Below are positions 1 to 11,186 of a stretch of 64,000 bases of DNA, one piece after another. Every line of letters begins with the position of its first letter. Position 1 is the stretch's first letter. The DNA lies in NCBI RefSeq assembly GCF_009827055.1, contig NZ_WUMK01000008.1, positions 310,001-374,000 on the forward strand, read 5' to 3'. The notes under the pieces are model-generated. The model was not told the origin of the DNA and made no database searches. It saw nothing but the letters and a program-made list of their open reading frames with translations. This stretch comes from Shinella kummerowiae (GTDB taxonomy: Bacteria; Pseudomonadota; Alphaproteobacteria; Rhizobiales; Rhizobiaceae). Both the position numbers and the translations under genes were made by a program.

Positions 1-773
<773 letters not shown>

Positions 774-789
774 GGACGTGCGCCAATCC

Positions 790-1422
790 CTAAGGTTTTC
801 GCGAAAGGTGCGAAAGCTCGAGCACGACAGAATCCGGCTCGACAACACTGGCATGTTTTACCAGATCGAATCTCCACCGACCAAGCGCTTTATCGACCTC
901 CCTCTGGTAATCCCGCCCTTTGTGCAGGAAAAATCGTAAATCCGCATTGCGTTCCGACCAGGGAAAGCCGAATTCCATCAGAAGATCGAGATCTGCCAGC
1001 GCGCGAGCAGAGATTGCGTCGCATTGGGGAATAACTGCCGGGGCCTCTTCGATGCGAATCGCATGGACCGAAGCACGCGCACCGGTTTCGCGAATGGCCG
1101 TTCGTAGAAAGGCGGCTTTCTTATTGTTGCTTTCGACCAGATGGACCCAGCCGTCTCCCTTCTCCGCAAGGAGAATGCCGGTCACGATGCCGGGAAAACC
1201 ACCGCCGCTGCCGAGATCAACCCATGTCCGGGCGCCCGGATGGAGCACATGAACCTGCGCGCTGTCTAGGACGTGCCGCGCCCATATTTCCGCGAGCGTT
1301 GATGGCGCCACCAGATTGATGGCCTTCGCCCATTTCTGAAAGAGCGCAACGAAGCCGTCCAGCCTTTCGACAGTTTCACGTGAAACATTCAGGCCGGCCA
1401 AATCACGAGGCAGGGATTTCAT
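790..1422 (-). CDS. rsmG: 16S rRNA (guanine-N7) methyltransferase RsmG (GidB)
   Basis: SAM-dependent methyltransferase that makes m7G527 in 16S rRNA. The 210-residue protein has the SAM-binding motif [14 protein letters not shown] around residues 67-80 and the [13 protein letters not shown] segment typical of GidB. Its ATG overlaps the mnmG stop codon by 4 bp (ATGA), and it precedes parA, the classical gidA-gidB-parA order near alphaproteobacterial origins. Its codons for NVSRETVE contain a parS-like site. Confidence 0.97.
   Translation of the reverse strand: MKSLPRDLAGLNVSRETVERLDGFVALFQKWAKAINLVAPSTLAEIWARHVLDSAQVHVLHPGARTWVDLGSGGGFPGIVTGILLAEKGDGWVHLVESNNKKAAFLRTAIRETGARASVHAIRIEEAPAVIPQCDAISARALADLDLLMEFGFPWSERNADLRFFLHKGRDYQREVDKALGRWRFDLVKHASVVEPDSVVLELSHLSRKP
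1372..1387. promoter_or_regulatory. parS-like centromere site 1, inside rsmG
   Basis: Contains the perfect 14-bp palindrome GTTTCACGTGAAAC (1373-1386), the bacterial parS core bound by ParB. It lies in frame in the 5' coding part of rsmG. Read as AGTTTCACGTGAAACA, it differs from the usual 16-mer only at the first base. Confidence 0.9.
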
Positions 1423-3308
1423 ATATGGGCAGCCTTTTGCACGGCGTCCGCCGGAAGACGCTTGAGATATGCGAGAAGAAGGGTCAGCGCTGCCGGTGTC
1501 ATGCCATCGACGCGCGCCGCTTGCGAGAGGTTCGACGGTCGGGCCGCAGCCAGTTTCTGACGAAGCTCGATCGATAGGCCGGGCATCATGCTGAAATCGA
1601 AGTCATCCGGAATCCGGCGTTCCTCCTCGCGACGCGCCTCGGCTATGTCCGTCTCCTGCCGGTTCATATAAACGGCATACGTGGCCTCGATCTCGATCGC
1701 GTCACGAACGCGTGGCACAAACCCCGCCAGATCCTCCGGCCAGATTGCGGCGAGATCGGTATAGCCGATGTCGGGATAGGCCAGAAGATCATAGGCGCTG
1801 CGACGCACACCGTCAAAGTTGATCTTGATACCGTGTGTTGCCGCCTCGTTCGGCGAGAGCCTCAACATCTGCAATTTGTCGCGTGCGATCTGCATATCGC
1901 CGGACCATTGGGCAAAACGCTCCCGGCGCGGTTTGGCGACGATGCCGAGATCGATGCCGAGGGGTGTCAGCCGGGCATCGGCATTGTCGGCCCGCAACGA
2001 CAAACGGTATTCGGCGCGAGATGTGAACATGCGATAAGGTTCACTGACGCCACGCGACGTCAGATCATCGATCATAACGCCGATATAGCTCTTGGTCCGG
2101 CTGAAGACATGGCCATCCTCGCCCGCGGCGCGACGGGCGGCATTGAGCCCCGCCACCAAACCCTGTGCCGCCGCCTCTTCATACCCGGTTGTGCCGTTAA
2201 TCTGCCCCGCGAGGAAGAGGCCGGGTTGGCGCCTGACTTCAAGGCTGGCCGACAGCTCCCTTGGGTCGACATGGTCGTATTCGATCGCATAACCGGGCTG
2301 CAGGATCGTTACCGCCTCCAGACCGGGAATGGTCCGGATGAACGCCTCCTGCACATCGGCGGGAAGCGACGTGGAAATGCCATTCGGGTAGACGGTGTGA
2401 TCATCAAGGCCCTCCGGCTCCAGAAAGATCTGGTGCCCGTCCCGCTCGCCAAAACGGACGATCTTGTCCTCGATCGACGGGCAATATCGCGGCCCCACGC
2501 CTTCGATCTGTCCGGAGTACATCGCAGATTTGCCGATATTGTCTTCGATAATGCGATGCGTCGCCGGTGTCGTGCGTGTAACGCCGCACTCGATTTGCGG
2601 CGTCGTGATCCGATCCGTCATGAAAGAGAACGGGACGGGATCTTCATCGGCGGCCTGGCGGCCAACGGCATCCCACCTGATCGTCCGCCCGTCCAGGCGC
2701 GCCGGCGTGCCCGTCTTCAAGCGTCCCAAGGCGAGGCCAAGCCGTTCGAAGGTTGCGGAAAGCCCCACCGATGGGGCCTCGCCCACGCGCCCGGCCGGAA
2801 TCTTTTCGTTACCGATATGAATCAAGCCGCGTAGGAACGTTCCCGTCGTGATGACAACGGCACGGCATGCCAGCCGGCGACCATCCTTCATGACAAGCGC
2901 TTCAAGCCGCCCGTCAGAGAACATGAGATCAAAGGCATCGCCCTCGATCACGTCCAGACCAGAAATGCCGGCAATCTCGGCCTGCATTGCCTGGAGGTAG
3001 AGTTTCCTGTCCGCTTGCGTGCGCGGGCCACGCACCGCAGGTCCCTTTTTGCGGTTGAGCAATCGAAACTGGATGCCGGCGTGATCCGCGACACGGCCCA
3101 TCAATCCGTCCAGCGCATCGACTTCTCGGACAAGATGCCCCTTGCCGAGACCACCGATCGCCGGGTTGCAGGACATAGTGCCAATCGTCGCCGCTTTGTG
3201 GGTGACCAGGGCCGTCTTGGCACCAAATCTTGCTGCTGCGGCCGCTGCTTCAACACCCGCATGGCCGCCACCGACAACGATGACATCATAGTTGTTCGTA
3301 TCTGTCAT
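1419..3308 (-). CDS. mnmG: tRNA uridine-5-carboxymethylaminomethyl modification enzyme MnmG (GidA)
   Basis: FAD enzyme that works with MnmE to modify U34 of tRNAs. The N-terminus [18 protein letters not shown] is the FAD-binding Rossmann motif, followed by MSCNPAIGG, both strongly conserved in GidA. I chose the ATG at 3306-3308 (629 residues, normal for the family). The frame stays open further upstream to 3428, but that stretch holds two parS sites and the mnmE stop and adds residues not found in the family. The stop overlaps the rsmG start. Confidence 0.97.
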   Translation of the reverse strand: MTDTNNYDVIVVGGGHAGVEAAAAAARFGAKTALVTHKAATIGTMSCNPAIGGLGKGHLVREVDALDGLMGRVADHAGIQFRLLNRKKGPAVRGPRTQADRKLYLQAMQAEIAGISGLDVIEGDAFDLMFSDGRLEALVMKDGRRLACRAVVITTGTFLRGLIHIGNEKIPAGRVGEAPSVGLSATFERLGLALGRLKTGTPARLDGRTIRWDAVGRQAADEDPVPFSFMTDRITTPQIECGVTRTTPATHRIIEDNIGKSAMYSGQIEGVGPRYCPSIEDKIVRFGERDGHQIFLEPEGLDDHTVYPNGISTSLPADVQEAFIRTIPGLEAVTILQPGYAIEYDHVDPRELSASLEVRRQPGLFLAGQINGTTGYEEAAAQGLVAGLNAARRAAGEDGHVFSRTKSYIGVMIDDLTSRGVSEPYRMFTSRAEYRLSLRADNADARLTPLGIDLGIVAKPRRERFAQWSGDMQIARDKLQMLRLSPNEAATHGIKINFDGVRRSAYDLLAYPDIGYTDLAAIWPEDLAGFVPRVRDAIEIEATYAVYMNRQETDIAEARREEERRIPDDFDFSMMPGLSIELRQKLAAARPSNLSQAARVDGMTPAALTLLLAYLKRLPADAVQKAAHI

Positions 3309-3320
3309 ACCGCACCTACC

Positions 3321-3336
3321 TGTTTCACGTGAAACG
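3321..3336. promoter_or_regulatory. parS-like centromere site 2, upstream of mnmG
   Basis: TGTTTCACGTGAAACG: perfect 14-bp palindromic core (3322-3335), one end mismatch to the usual 16-mer. It lies in the 67-bp gap between mnmE and mnmG. Confidence 0.92.
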
Positions 3337-3362
3337 CTCGAAACGACTCGTGCACGTTGTGG

Positions 3363-3378
3363 TGTTTCACGTGAATCA
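3363..3378. promoter_or_regulatory. parS-like centromere site 3, over the mnmE stop codon
   Basis: TGTTTCACGTGAATCA: one mismatch inside the core (T for A at 3376). The site overlaps the TGA stop of mnmE (3376-3378) and lies 42 bp from site 2, so the two could be loaded together by ParB. Confidence 0.8.
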
Positions 3379-4701
3379 TTTGCCAATACAAAATTCCGAA
3401 AAGATGACATCGAGCAAATTCTCGACATCGACGCGGCCGGTCACCCGGCCAAGCGCCTGACCTGCGAGGCGAAGATACTCCGCGCGTATATCCAGGCCTT
3501 CCGCGTCCGGTTCAAGGGCGCGCCGTATCTGCTCTCTCGCCGTCGTCAGACTGGCAATATGCCGTTGCCGGGTTGGGAGCGCTAACGCACTACCGGACTC
3601 GAGATCAGGGAGATAGCGCGCAATCGCGCTGATCAAATCCTCGATGCCTTCGCCGGACTTCACGGAGATCATAACATCCGCACCGCCATCAGGCCAAGAT
3701 GGATCCGCCTTGTCCGTCTTTGTCCCGACGCGAAGAACCGGGCGGCTGGAAAGATCGCCGAGCAGGGGCCAATCGGCACCCGGCTCCTCAGACAACAGCA
3801 ACACGAGATGGGCCTGCGCCATGGACAGATGCGTCCGTCGGATTCCCTCTCGCTCGACGACGTCGTCCGTCTCGCGCAAACCGGCCGTATCGTGAAGGCG
3901 GACGGCGAAGCCGGACAGATCGAGATCGACGGACAGGATGTCGCGCGTGGTTCCCGGCACGTCAGTGACAATCGCCACATCCCGTTTGGCCAAATGGTTC
4001 AGCAGGCTCGATTTTCCGGCATTCGGCGGGCCGGCTATGACGACATTCAAGCCATCCCGAACGATTTCTCCGGTCCTTGCTTCGGCAAGATGGTTAATGA
4101 TTTCCTGCTCCAGGGCGCTCATGTCGTGCCAGATCGCGGCAGCAACGGAGCCTGGCACGTCGTCCTCGTCGGCGAAATCCAGTTCCGCTTCAATCATGGC
4201 CCGGGCATGCGTCAATCGTTTCGACCACGAATCATATAGCACGGACAGGCCACCGGATGCCTGCTCGGCGGCGAGCCGGCGCTGCATTTCCGTTTCGGCG
4301 ACGATGAGATCGGCAAGACCTTCTGCTTCCACGAGGTCCATGCGGCCATTCAGAAAAGCGCGGCGTGAAAATTCCCCCGCCTCTGCCGAGCGCAGTCCTT
4401 CAAAGTCCGAAAGGGCCGCCAAGACGGCTTTGACCGTCGCGCGTCCGCCGTGAATCTGAAGCTCAGCGCAATCCTCACCGGTAAACGACGTCGGACCGGG
4501 AAAGTAGAGCACGATGCCCTGATCCAGCATCACGCCGTTACGGTCCCGAATCGGTAGAAGCGACGCATGCCGGGCCAGCGGAACCCGACCACAAAGCTGG
4601 GCAATCGTCTCCTGGCTCTGGGGGCCGCTGAGGCGGATCACGGCGACGCCGGAAGGCAGAGCGCCACTCGACAGGGCGAATATCGTGTCTTTACTCGTCA
4701 T
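3376..4701 (-). CDS. mnmE: tRNA modification GTPase MnmE (TrmE)
   Basis: GTPase partner of MnmG in tRNA wobble-uridine modification. The 441-residue protein starts [13 protein letters not shown], with the tetrahydrofolate-binding N-domain, G1 motif [12 protein letters not shown] near residue 225, G2/G3 segment TDVPGTTRD and [10 protein letters not shown], and the invariant C-terminal FCIGK with the catalytic cysteine. Length is normal. It is transcribed towards mnmG; an intrinsic terminator separates it from rho. Confidence 0.97.
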   Translation of the reverse strand: MTSKDTIFALSSGALPSGVAVIRLSGPQSQETIAQLCGRVPLARHASLLPIRDRNGVMLDQGIVLYFPGPTSFTGEDCAELQIHGGRATVKAVLAALSDFEGLRSAEAGEFSRRAFLNGRMDLVEAEGLADLIVAETEMQRRLAAEQASGGLSVLYDSWSKRLTHARAMIEAELDFADEDDVPGSVAAAIWHDMSALEQEIINHLAEARTGEIVRDGLNVVIAGPPNAGKSSLLNHLAKRDVAIVTDVPGTTRDILSVDLDLSGFAVRLHDTAGLRETDDVVEREGIRRTHLSMAQAHLVLLLSEEPGADWPLLGDLSSRPVLRVGTKTDKADPSWPDGGADVMISVKSGEGIEDLISAIARYLPDLESGSALALPTRQRHIASLTTAREQIRRALEPDAEGLDIRAEYLRLAGQALGRVTGRVDVENLLDVIFSEFCIGK

Positions 4702-4773
4702 TGTCTTATCGTTCCGGACTCGAATCGATGAGTTTGTTTCGGTTTAGAATCGATTTCTGTTTCACAAACGAAA

Positions 4774-4799
4774 ATGGTCCCGACTTGCGACGGGACCAT
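4774..4799 (-). terminator. Rho-independent terminator after rho
   Basis: Nine-bp perfect stem ATGGTCCCG / CGGGACCAT around an 8-base loop. On the minus strand it is followed by TTTTCG. It lies 22 bp past the rho stop and before mnmE. Confidence 0.8.
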
Positions 4800-4820
4800 G
4801 GAACGTACCGGTAGAACCGA

Positions 4821-6086
4821 TCAGGTGTTCATCGAATCGAAGAAATCGCCGTTGCTCTTCGTCTGCTTCAGCTTGTCGATCAGGAACTCGATCGCATCCG
4901 TCGTGCCCATCGGGGCGAGGATGCGGCGGAGAACGAAGATCTTCTGGAGATCCTGGCGCGGCACGAGCAGGTCTTCCTTACGCGTGCCGGACTTGAGGAT
5001 GTCCATCGCGGGGAAGATGCGCTTGTCGGCCACCTTGCGGTCGAGCACGATTTCCGAGTTGCCGGTGCCCTTGAACTCTTCGAAGATCACTTCGTCCATG
5101 CGGCTGCCGGTATCGATGAGCGCCGTCGCGATGATGGTCAGCGAACCGCCTTCCTCGATGTTGCGGGCGGCGCCGAAGAAACGCTTCGGGCGCTGAAGCG
5201 CATTGGCGTCGACACCACCGGTCAGGACCTTGCCGGAGGACGGCACGACCGTGTTGTAGGCGCGTCCGAGACGGGTGATCGAATCGAGCAGGATGACGAC
5301 GTCGCGGCCGTGTTCGACAAGCCGCTTGGCCTTTTCGATGACCATTTCGGCGACCTGCACGTGGCGTGTCGCCGGTTCGTCAAAGGTCGAGGACACCACT
5401 TCGCCCTTCACGGAGCGCTGCATGTCCGTCACTTCTTCCGGCCGCTCGTCGATCAGAAGAACGATGAGATAACATTCCGGATGGTTCGCCGTGATCGAAT
5501 GGGCGATGTTCTGCAGGAGAACCGTCTTACCCGTGCGCGGCGGCGCCACGATCAGGCCACGCTGGCCCTTGCCGAGCGGCGCCACCAGATCGATGACGCG
5601 CGGCGAAAGATCCTTCGAGGTCGGGATGTCGAGTTCCATCTTGAAGCGCTCGTTTGGATAGAGCGGCGTCAGGTTGTCGAAATGTACCTTGTGGCGGATT
5701 TTTTCCGGGTCGTCGAAATTGATCGTGTTGACCTTGAGGAGCGCAAAATACCGCTCGCCTTCCTTGGGTCCGCGGATCGGGCCTTCGACCGTATCGCCGG
5801 TCTTCAGCGAGAAGCGGCGGATCTGGGAGGGCGAGATGTAGATATCGTCCGGACCTGGAAGGTAGTTCGCATTGGCCGAGCGCAAGAAGCCGAAACCGTC
5901 CTGCAGCACTTCCACGACACCCTCGCCGATGATCTCGACCTCCTGCGAGGCCAGCATCTTCAGGATGGCAAACATCAGTTCCTGTTTGCGCATCGTGCTC
6001 GCGTTCTCGACCTCGAGCGATTCGGCGAAAGCAAGGAGGTCGGTCGGAGTCTTGTTCTTGAGGTCTTGTAGCTTCATTTCGGCCAT
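4821..6086 (-). CDS. rho: Transcription termination factor Rho
   Basis: Hexameric RNA helicase that ends transcription. The start [20 protein letters not shown] gives 421 residues, the usual rhizobial length. The N-terminal helix bundle is followed by the cold-shock RNA-binding domain ([17 protein letters not shown]), Walker [18 protein letters not shown] near residue 180 and Walker [11 protein letters not shown]. An in-frame extension to 6272 is open but encodes no family sequence. It ends in an intrinsic terminator. Confidence 0.97.
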   Translation of the reverse strand: MAEMKLQDLKNKTPTDLLAFAESLEVENASTMRKQELMFAILKMLASQEVEIIGEGVVEVLQDGFGFLRSANANYLPGPDDIYISPSQIRRFSLKTGDTVEGPIRGPKEGERYFALLKVNTINFDDPEKIRHKVHFDNLTPLYPNERFKMELDIPTSKDLSPRVIDLVAPLGKGQRGLIVAPPRTGKTVLLQNIAHSITANHPECYLIVLLIDERPEEVTDMQRSVKGEVVSSTFDEPATRHVQVAEMVIEKAKRLVEHGRDVVILLDSITRLGRAYNTVVPSSGKVLTGGVDANALQRPKRFFGAARNIEEGGSLTIIATALIDTGSRMDEVIFEEFKGTGNSEIVLDRKVADKRIFPAMDILKSGTRKEDLLVPRQDLQKIFVLRRILAPMGTTDAIEFLIDKLKQTKSNGDFFDSMNT

Positions 6087-6272
6087 GAATGGTCCATGCT
6101 GGGATCGTCGAGGGTGGGAAAAGGCGTGCGGGTCAAGGACGAACTGCGCGGGGTCCGGTGCAGTCCACTGAACGAATACACATGCCACGAGAGATGAGAT
6201 GGGCGGAAAGTAGCGGTTCCGGCGCTGCCTCGCAAGGGGGCCTGCAAATTTCGTCTGTTTTGTCGCGCCCAT

Positions 6273-6812
6273 CTAGAACGGTTTGACGACCACCATGATG
6301 ACGATGAGGATCATCAAAAGGGCAGGGGCTTCGTTCCAGAAGCGCCATTGCCGGCCGCTCCTGGTGTTTTTGTCCTCGGCAAAGGCTTTGACCGCGCTGC
6401 CGTAAAAGTGATGGACCCCAGTCAAAAGCACGACGAAGGCAAGCTTGGCATGCAGCCAGCCGCCCTGGAAACCATAGACCGACCAGGCGAGATAGAGGCC
6501 GAGCAGCCAGGAGAGCCCCATGGCCGGCTGCATGATGGTGCGGTAGAGCCGCTTTTCCATCACCTTGAACGTCTCCGACTGGGCAGAACCGGCCGGCGCA
6601 TCCGTGTGATAGACGAAAAGCCGCGGCAGGTAGAGCAGTCCCGCCATCCACGACATCACCGCGATGATGTGCAAGGCCTTGATCCAGAGATACAAATCGT
6701 CCGGTGGAAAGGCAATCAGCACGGCTGCCAGCAGGGCAAAGACGCCAAGGGCCACCGCCGCACGCAAGCGTGCCCGGCGCCCGGCGCGTTCGCCCGTCTG
6801 TTTCTCGCTCAC
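6273..6812 (-). CDS. hemJ: Protoporphyrinogen IX oxidase HemJ
   Basis: Membrane protein that oxidises protoporphyrinogen IX to protoporphyrin IX in haem synthesis. The 179 residues contain about four or five hydrophobic segments and the HemJ-typical stretch [30 protein letters not shown], whose histidine and arginine are conserved, plus [13 protein letters not shown]. The sequence starts with a longer basic tail than usual (about 20 residues); a later start is not ruled out. It overlaps the hemE stop by 4 bp, so the two haem genes form an operon. Confidence 0.93.
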   Translation of the reverse strand: MSEKQTGERAGRRARLRAAVALGVFALLAAVLIAFPPDDLYLWIKALHIIAVMSWMAGLLYLPRLFVYHTDAPAGSAQSETFKVMEKRLYRTIMQPAMGLSWLLGLYLAWSVYGFQGGWLHAKLAFVVLLTGVHHFYGSAVKAFAEDKNTRSGRQWRFWNEAPALLMILIVIMVVVKPF

Positions 6813-7843
6813 CGGTTTTCTCCGCGCACGCGCGCCACGAGGCGCATGACATTCGCCGGGTCGGCCTGCGGCGTGATGCCGTGGCCAAGATTGAAGATCA
6901 GCGGGCCATTGCCGAGGGCTTGCAGGATGGCATCGATACCGTCGTCCAGGGCGGCCCCGCCGGCGACGACCCGCATCGGATCGAGATTGCCCTGCACCGG
7001 GCCGTCCTTCTGCAAATCAGCGGCGAAGGTGAGCGGCACCGACCAGTCGAGGCCGATGGCGTCGGCGCCCGTCTGCTGCCGATAGGTCTTCAAAAGCAGG
7101 CCGGCGCCCTTGGCGAAGGCGATCACCTTGGCGTGTGGGCGACGGAATTTCACCGAATCGATGATTCGCCGCACGGGCCGCACGGCATAATCGGCAAATT
7201 CCTTCTCGCCCAAAACCCCGGCCCAGGAATCGAAAATCTGCACCGCGTCGGCGCCGGCGTCGATCTGCGCCACCAGATAATCGGCGGACAGCTCGGACAG
7301 GACATCGAGCAACCGCGCGAAGGCGCGGGGCTCCTTGTAGGCGAAGAGGCGGGCCGGTGCCTGGTCCAGCGTGCCTTGACCGGCGATCATATAGGTCGCA
7401 ACCGTCCAGGGGGCGCCACAGAAGCCGAGCAGGGCGGTTTCCTGCGGCAGGGCGTCACGGATGCGGCCAACCGCGTCCATGACCGGCTGAAGGTGATTTT
7501 GAACACCATCCCCCTTCAGGGCGAAAATACCGTCCGCGTCGATCGGATCGAGACGTGGTCCATGACCTTCCTCGAAACGCACATTGCGCTTCAGGGCATC
7601 GGGAATGACGAGGATGTCGGAAAACAGGATCGCTGCATCAAAGCCATAGCGACGGATCGGCTGGAGCGTGACTTCCGTTGCCAGTGCCGGCGAATAACAG
7701 AGATCGAGGAAACTTCCGGCTTCCGCCCGCGTTGCCCTGTACTCGGGCAGGTGACGTCCGGCCTGCCGCATCAGCCAGACGGGAGGCGGAGACACCGTCT
7801 TGCCATTCAGGACTTCGACGATCTTCCGGCTTTTCGCTGACAT
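6809..7843 (-). CDS. hemE: Uroporphyrinogen decarboxylase HemE
   Basis: Converts uroporphyrinogen III to coproporphyrinogen III in haem synthesis. The 344-residue protein has the signature [17 protein letters not shown] near the N-terminus (catalytic Arg/Asp region) and [14 protein letters not shown]. It is the first gene left of oriC. The adjacency hemE-oriC is also known in Caulobacter, which supports the origin call. Confidence 0.97.
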   Translation of the reverse strand: MSAKSRKIVEVLNGKTVSPPPVWLMRQAGRHLPEYRATRAEAGSFLDLCYSPALATEVTLQPIRRYGFDAAILFSDILVIPDALKRNVRFEEGHGPRLDPIDADGIFALKGDGVQNHLQPVMDAVGRIRDALPQETALLGFCGAPWTVATYMIAGQGTLDQAPARLFAYKEPRAFARLLDVLSELSADYLVAQIDAGADAVQIFDSWAGVLGEKEFADYAVRPVRRIIDSVKFRRPHAKVIAFAKGAGLLLKTYRQQTGADAIGLDWSVPLTFAADLQKDGPVQGNLDPMRVVAGGAALDDGIDAILQALGNGPLIFNLGHGITPQADPANVMRLVARVRGENR

Positions 7844-8064
7844 CGCGGGGTTCTCCCAATAAAGAAATAATCTCTTTTGAAAGGGTTTCTATTTCTTAGA
7901 GTCGGTGACTATCAAGGATTAAATCCTCTCCACAGCCGACCGGCTTGCGCATGCAGAGCGTGGAAAAGACAAACGGCGCAACGCGATTTTCACCGCAAAA
8001 CAGGGAAAACCGGATTCTCCTTTTGGAATCAAAATGATTCCGGCAGCGGCCAGAAGCACCATCC

Positions 8065-8073
8065 TGTGGATAG
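8065..8073 (-). promoter_or_regulatory. DnaA box (one mismatch)
   Basis: TGTGGATAG, differing from the consensus TGTGGATAA only in the last base; part of the oriC cluster. Confidence 0.65.
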
Positions 8074-8111
8074 GCTGTGGGCGAACGCGACACTTTGCCA
8101 TGCTGTGAGTC

Positions 8112-8120
8112 TTATCCACA
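8112..8120 (+). promoter_or_regulatory. DnaA box (perfect)
   Basis: TTATCCACA, exact consensus. It is opposite in orientation to the box at 8155, 34 bp away. Confidence 0.88.
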
Positions 8121-8154
8121 ACCCCGCTCGATCGCTTTCCTCGCGCCAGCCAAT

Positions 8155-8163
8155 TGTGGATAA
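8155..8163 (-). promoter_or_regulatory. DnaA box (perfect)
   Basis: TGTGGATAA, exact consensus on the other strand; the closest DnaA box to ppsR. Confidence 0.88.
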
Positions 8164-8248
8164 ATCGGCACTTGTCCCCTTGCCCCCGACCCCCTCTCGT
8201 TCTTAGCTGCGGCTTGTCCCGGGTCATCAACAGGGGGCGGAGGATATT

Positions 8249-9070
8249 GTGGAAACCACCAAAAACTACTTCCATCTGCACCTCATTTCGGACTCGACGG
8301 GTGAAACGCTGATCGCAGCGGGACGGGCGGCGGCGGCGCAATTCCAGTCTTCGCAGGCGCTCGAACACGTCTATCCGCTGGTTCGAAACCGCAAGCAGCT
8401 CATGCCAGTGCTCGATGCGATCGATGGCGCGCCCGGCATCGTGCTCTATACGATCGTCGACCGCGAGCTGTCCGACATCATCGACCAGCGTTGCCGCGAG
8501 ATGGGCGTGCCCTGTGTTTCGGTGCTTGAGCCGGTGATCGATCTCTTCCAGTCCTATCTGGGAGCGCCGTCGCGCCGCCGGGTCGGGGCACAGCATGTGA
8601 TGAATGCGGAATATTTCGCCCGCATCGATGCGCTGAATTTCACGATGGATCACGATGACGGGCAGCTTCCCGCCAATCTGGACGAGGCCGATGTCATCCT
8701 CGTCGGCATCAGCCGGACATCGAAGACGCCGACCAGCATCTATCTCGCCAATCGCGGCATCAAGACAGCCAATGTGCCGATCGTGCTCGGCGTACCCTTG
8801 CCCGACCGGTTGTCGACCACCACAAAACCGCTGGTCGTCGGCCTGATCGCCACCACGGACCGCATCGCTCAGGTGCGACAGAACCGGCTGCTCGGGCAGA
8901 CGCAGGATTTTCGCGGGCAGGACTATACCGACCGGGCGCAGATTTCCGAGGAGCTGAAATATGCCCGTGCCATCTGCGCGCGCCACAACTGGCCGATCAT
9001 CGATGTCACGCGCCGCTCCATCGAGGAAACGGCGGCCGCCATCGTTGCGCTTCGCCCCAAGCTTCGTTAA
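8249..9070 (+). CDS. ppsR: Pyruvate,water/phosphate dikinase regulatory protein (DUF299 kinase/phosphorylase)
   Basis: Bifunctional ADP-dependent kinase and Pi-dependent phosphorylase that switches a PEP-forming dikinase (PEP synthase or pyruvate phosphate dikinase) off and on. The 273 residues contain the family start [12 protein letters not shown] and the P-loop-like [19 protein letters not shown] near residue 150. The start is GTG, set 5 bp after a strong GGAGG (8239-8243). Which dikinase it controls cannot be told here, since none is in the window. It is the first gene right of oriC. Confidence 0.92.
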   Translation: METTKNYFHLHLISDSTGETLIAAGRAAAAQFQSSQALEHVYPLVRNRKQLMPVLDAIDGAPGIVLYTIVDRELSDIIDQRCREMGVPCVSVLEPVIDLFQSYLGAPSRRRVGAQHVMNAEYFARIDALNFTMDHDDGQLPANLDEADVILVGISRTSKTPTSIYLANRGIKTANVPIVLGVPLPDRLSTTTKPLVVGLIATTDRIAQVRQNRLLGQTQDFRGQDYTDRAQISEELKYARAICARHNWPIIDVTRRSIEETAAAIVALRPKLR

Positions 9071-9100
9071 CGCGGGGGCATGACCCATGGAGATATCTGG

Positions 9101-9700
9101 ATGACGGCGCCGTTGATCCTGGCTTCGCAAAGCCCCTTTCGCCGCATGCTCATGGGAAATGCCGGCCTGACGTTCCAGACGCAGGCGGCCACTATCGATG
9201 AGCGTGCCGCAGAGGCGGCCCTTGCCGCACACAATCCGACACCGCAGGCGATCGCCGAAGCGCTGGCGATCGAGAAGGCGCGGGATGTCGCCCGGCGCAA
9301 TCCGGGGTCGCTTGTGATCGGCTCGGACCAGACGCTGTCGCTCGAGGGCCTGGTGTTTCACAAGCCGGCGGACATGGCCGAGGCCAAGGCGCACCTGATG
9401 GCAATGTCGGGGAAAACCCATTCCTTGAACTGCGGCATTGCGCTGGTACGCGATGGGCAAACGCTGTGGAGCCATGTGTCCATCGCGAACCTGACGATGC
9501 GACCGCTGTCGGAAGCCTTTGTCGAGCGACATCTCGCCCGGGTGGGTTCGCGTGTGCTGGCCAGCGTCGGCGCCTACCAGCTCGAAGGCGAGGGGGTTCA
9601 GCTATTCGAGCGGATCGACGGGGACTATTTCACAATCCTCGGTCTGCCCCTGCTTCCTCTGCTGGCTAAACTTCGCGATCTCGGTGCCATCGATGCATGA
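9101..9700 (+). CDS. Maf family nucleotide pyrophosphatase
   Basis: Hydrolyses non-canonical or modified nucleoside triphosphates. Motifs are [11 protein letters not shown] at the N-terminus, IDERAAEA and [13 protein letters not shown] chose the ATG at 9101 because GGAG lies 8 bp upstream and the protein then starts [10 protein letters not shown], as in homologues (199 residues). An in-frame ATG at 9080 would add seven residues with a poorly spaced ribosome site. The 3' end overlaps aroE by 8 bp, so translation is probably coupled. Confidence 0.92.
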   Translation: MTAPLILASQSPFRRMLMGNAGLTFQTQAATIDERAAEAALAAHNPTPQAIAEALAIEKARDVARRNPGSLVIGSDQTLSLEGLVFHKPADMAEAKAHLMAMSGKTHSLNCGIALVRDGQTLWSHVSIANLTMRPLSEAFVERHLARVGSRVLASVGAYQLEGEGVQLFERIDGDYFTILGLPLLPLLAKLRDLGAIDA

Positions 9701-10550
9701 TTCACGTGAAACATCCGCCCGCCACGCCTTTGTGACGGGCCATCCGGTCAAACATTCCCGCTCGCCGATCATTCACGGCTATTGGCTGGAAACGCTGGGA
9801 CTGCCGGGCACTTACACGCGCCAGGAGGTTTCGCCGCAAGATTTCGCCGGCTTCATTTCCCGGCTGAAGGGCGGTGAATCCGGCTTCATAGGCGGCAATG
9901 TCACCATTCCGCACAAGGAGGCGGCCTTTGCGCTGGCCGACAGGCCGGACGCCCTGAGCGCGGAACTCGGCGCCTCAAACACGTTGTGGCTCGAAGACGG
10001 CGCGCTTCACGCGACGAACACGGACGGCTTTGGTTTTCTCGCCAATCTCGACGCCGTGGCACCAGGCTGGGACAAAACAGGTCGCGCCGTCATTCTCGGG
10101 GCAGGCGGTGCGAGCCGGGCGATCATTCAGGCGGTGCGCGACCGCGGTGTTAGCGAAATCCATGTGGTGAACCGCACCGTCGCGCGCGCGCAGGAACTGG
10201 CCGACCGTTTTGGGCCAAAAGTCCATGCGCATACCATGGCGGCCTTGCCGGAAGTGTCGAAAGCGGCCGGGCTTTTCGTCAACACGACGTCGCTCGGCAT
10301 GGATGGCGAACCGGCGCCCGATTTCGATTTTTCGCCGCTGGCAAAGGGCGCAGTGGTCACGGACATCGTTTATGTCCCCCTGCTCACGCCCATCCTTCGT
10401 CAGGCCAAGCAGCAGGGATTTGCCACGGTGGATGGTCTCGGCATGCTGCTGCACCAGGCAGCACCGGGTTTCGAAAAGTGGTTCGGGCAGCGACCGACCG
10501 TCGACGCGGAACTGCGTCGCCGGATTCTCGCGGATATGGAGGCCCATTGA
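9693..10550 (+). CDS. aroE: Shikimate dehydrogenase AroE
   Basis: NADPH-dependent reduction of 3-dehydroshikimate to shikimate in aromatic amino-acid synthesis. The 285-residue protein has [15 protein letters not shown] (substrate-binding serines), [10 protein letters not shown] (catalytic lysine), NTDGFGF (substrate aspartate) and GAGGASRAI (NADP loop). The start is the ATG in the maf overlap; the open frame upstream to 9519 is inside maf. Codons 2-7 form a parS-like site. The stop overlaps the coaE ATG by one base. Confidence 0.96.
   Translation: MHDSRETSARHAFVTGHPVKHSRSPIIHGYWLETLGLPGTYTRQEVSPQDFAGFISRLKGGESGFIGGNVTIPHKEAAFALADRPDALSAELGASNTLWLEDGALHATNTDGFGFLANLDAVAPGWDKTGRAVILGAGGASRAIIQAVRDRGVSEIHVVNRTVARAQELADRFGPKVHAHTMAALPEVSKAAGLFVNTTSLGMDGEPAPDFDFSPLAKGAVVTDIVYVPLLTPILRQAKQQGFATVDGLGMLLHQAAPGFEKWFGQRPTVDAELRRRILADMEAH
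9698..9713. promoter_or_regulatory. parS-like centromere site 4, in the maf/aroE overlap
   Basis: TGATTCACGTGAAACA: one mismatch to the 16-mer (A for T at the third base). It includes the maf stop codon and lies about 1.5 kb right of oriC. Confidence 0.82.
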
Positions 10551-11137
10551 TGATCGTGCTCGGCCTCACCGGATCGATCGGGACGGGCAAGTCCACCACG
10601 GCAGCGATGTTCCAGGATCTGTGTGTGCCGGTGCACGACGCGGATGCGACGGTGCACGACTTGTATCGCACGGACGCCGTAGCACCCGTGGCGGAACGTT
10701 TCCCCGAAGCCCTGAAAGACGGGGTGATCGACCGGAAAGCATTGTCGGCTGTGCTGGCGCAGGCGCCTGAACGGTTTCGCGAGCTGGAGGCGATCATTCA
10801 CCCTCTGGTGCGGGCCCGCGAAAAAGCCTTTCTCGATGCGCAGCGCCGCAACGGATCGGCCCTCGTGCTGCTCGATATTCCCCTGCTCTATGAAACGGGC
10901 GGGGAAAAGAGGGTGGACAAGGTGGTCGTCGTCACCTGCGATCCGGAGACGCAAAGGCAGCGGGTGCTTGCCCGCCCCGGCATGACGGCGGAAAAATTCG
11001 AGTTGATCCTGTCGCGCCAGATGCCGGATGCGGAAAAGCGTCGGCGGGCCGATTTCCTCATCGATACCGGCCGGGGGCTTGAAGCGGCCCGCAAACAGGT
11101 GGAAGAGGTGATCCAGGCAATTTTGGCGGACGGGTGA
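10550..11137 (+). CDS. coaE: Dephospho-CoA kinase CoaE
   Basis: Last step of coenzyme A synthesis, phosphorylating dephospho-CoA. The 195-residue protein begins [16 protein letters not shown] with the Walker A motif at residues 8-16 and contains [11 protein letters not shown] and [11 protein letters not shown]. The ATG overlaps the aroE stop. The other pantothenate-pathway enzyme in the window, CoaA, is 50 kb away in a different operon. Confidence 0.96.
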   Translation: MIVLGLTGSIGTGKSTTAAMFQDLCVPVHDADATVHDLYRTDAVAPVAERFPEALKDGVIDRKALSAVLAQAPERFRELEAIIHPLVRAREKAFLDAQRRNGSALVLLDIPLLYETGGEKRVDKVVVVTCDPETQRQRVLARPGMTAEKFELILSRQMPDAEKRRRADFLIDTGRGLEAARKQVEEVIQAILADG

Positions 11138-11186
11138 CGCTGGTTTACGCCGGACAGCAAAAGAGAGTTGAAGGAACGGCAGACGG

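Larger units (their letters stand above)
7844..8248. other. Probable chromosomal replication origin, oriC
   Basis: A 405-bp gene-free interval between divergent hemE and ppsR. It holds two perfect DnaA boxes, TTATCCACA at 8112-8120 and TGTGGATAA at 8155-8163, and TGTGGATAG at 8065-8073 (one mismatch). Five GANTC sites, the CcrM methylation target, lie at 7899, 8013, 8026, 8036 and 8107. The left part (about 7856-7925) is AT-rich and could be the unwinding element. Genes on both sides point away from it, and parA plus parS sites are close by. No clear CtrA site (TTAA-N7-TTAA) was seen. Confidence 0.87.

Noticed and set aside
3309..3428. An in-frame N-terminal extension of MnmG
   Set aside because: Would run over the mnmE end and two parS sites and adds sequence absent from the family.
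6087..6272. An in-frame N-terminal extension of Rho
   Set aside because: Encodes low-complexity basic sequence; the usual Rho start is MAEMKLQDL at 6086.
8076..8084. TGTGGGCGA as a further DnaA box in oriC
   Set aside because: Three differences from the consensus; too weak next to the good boxes.
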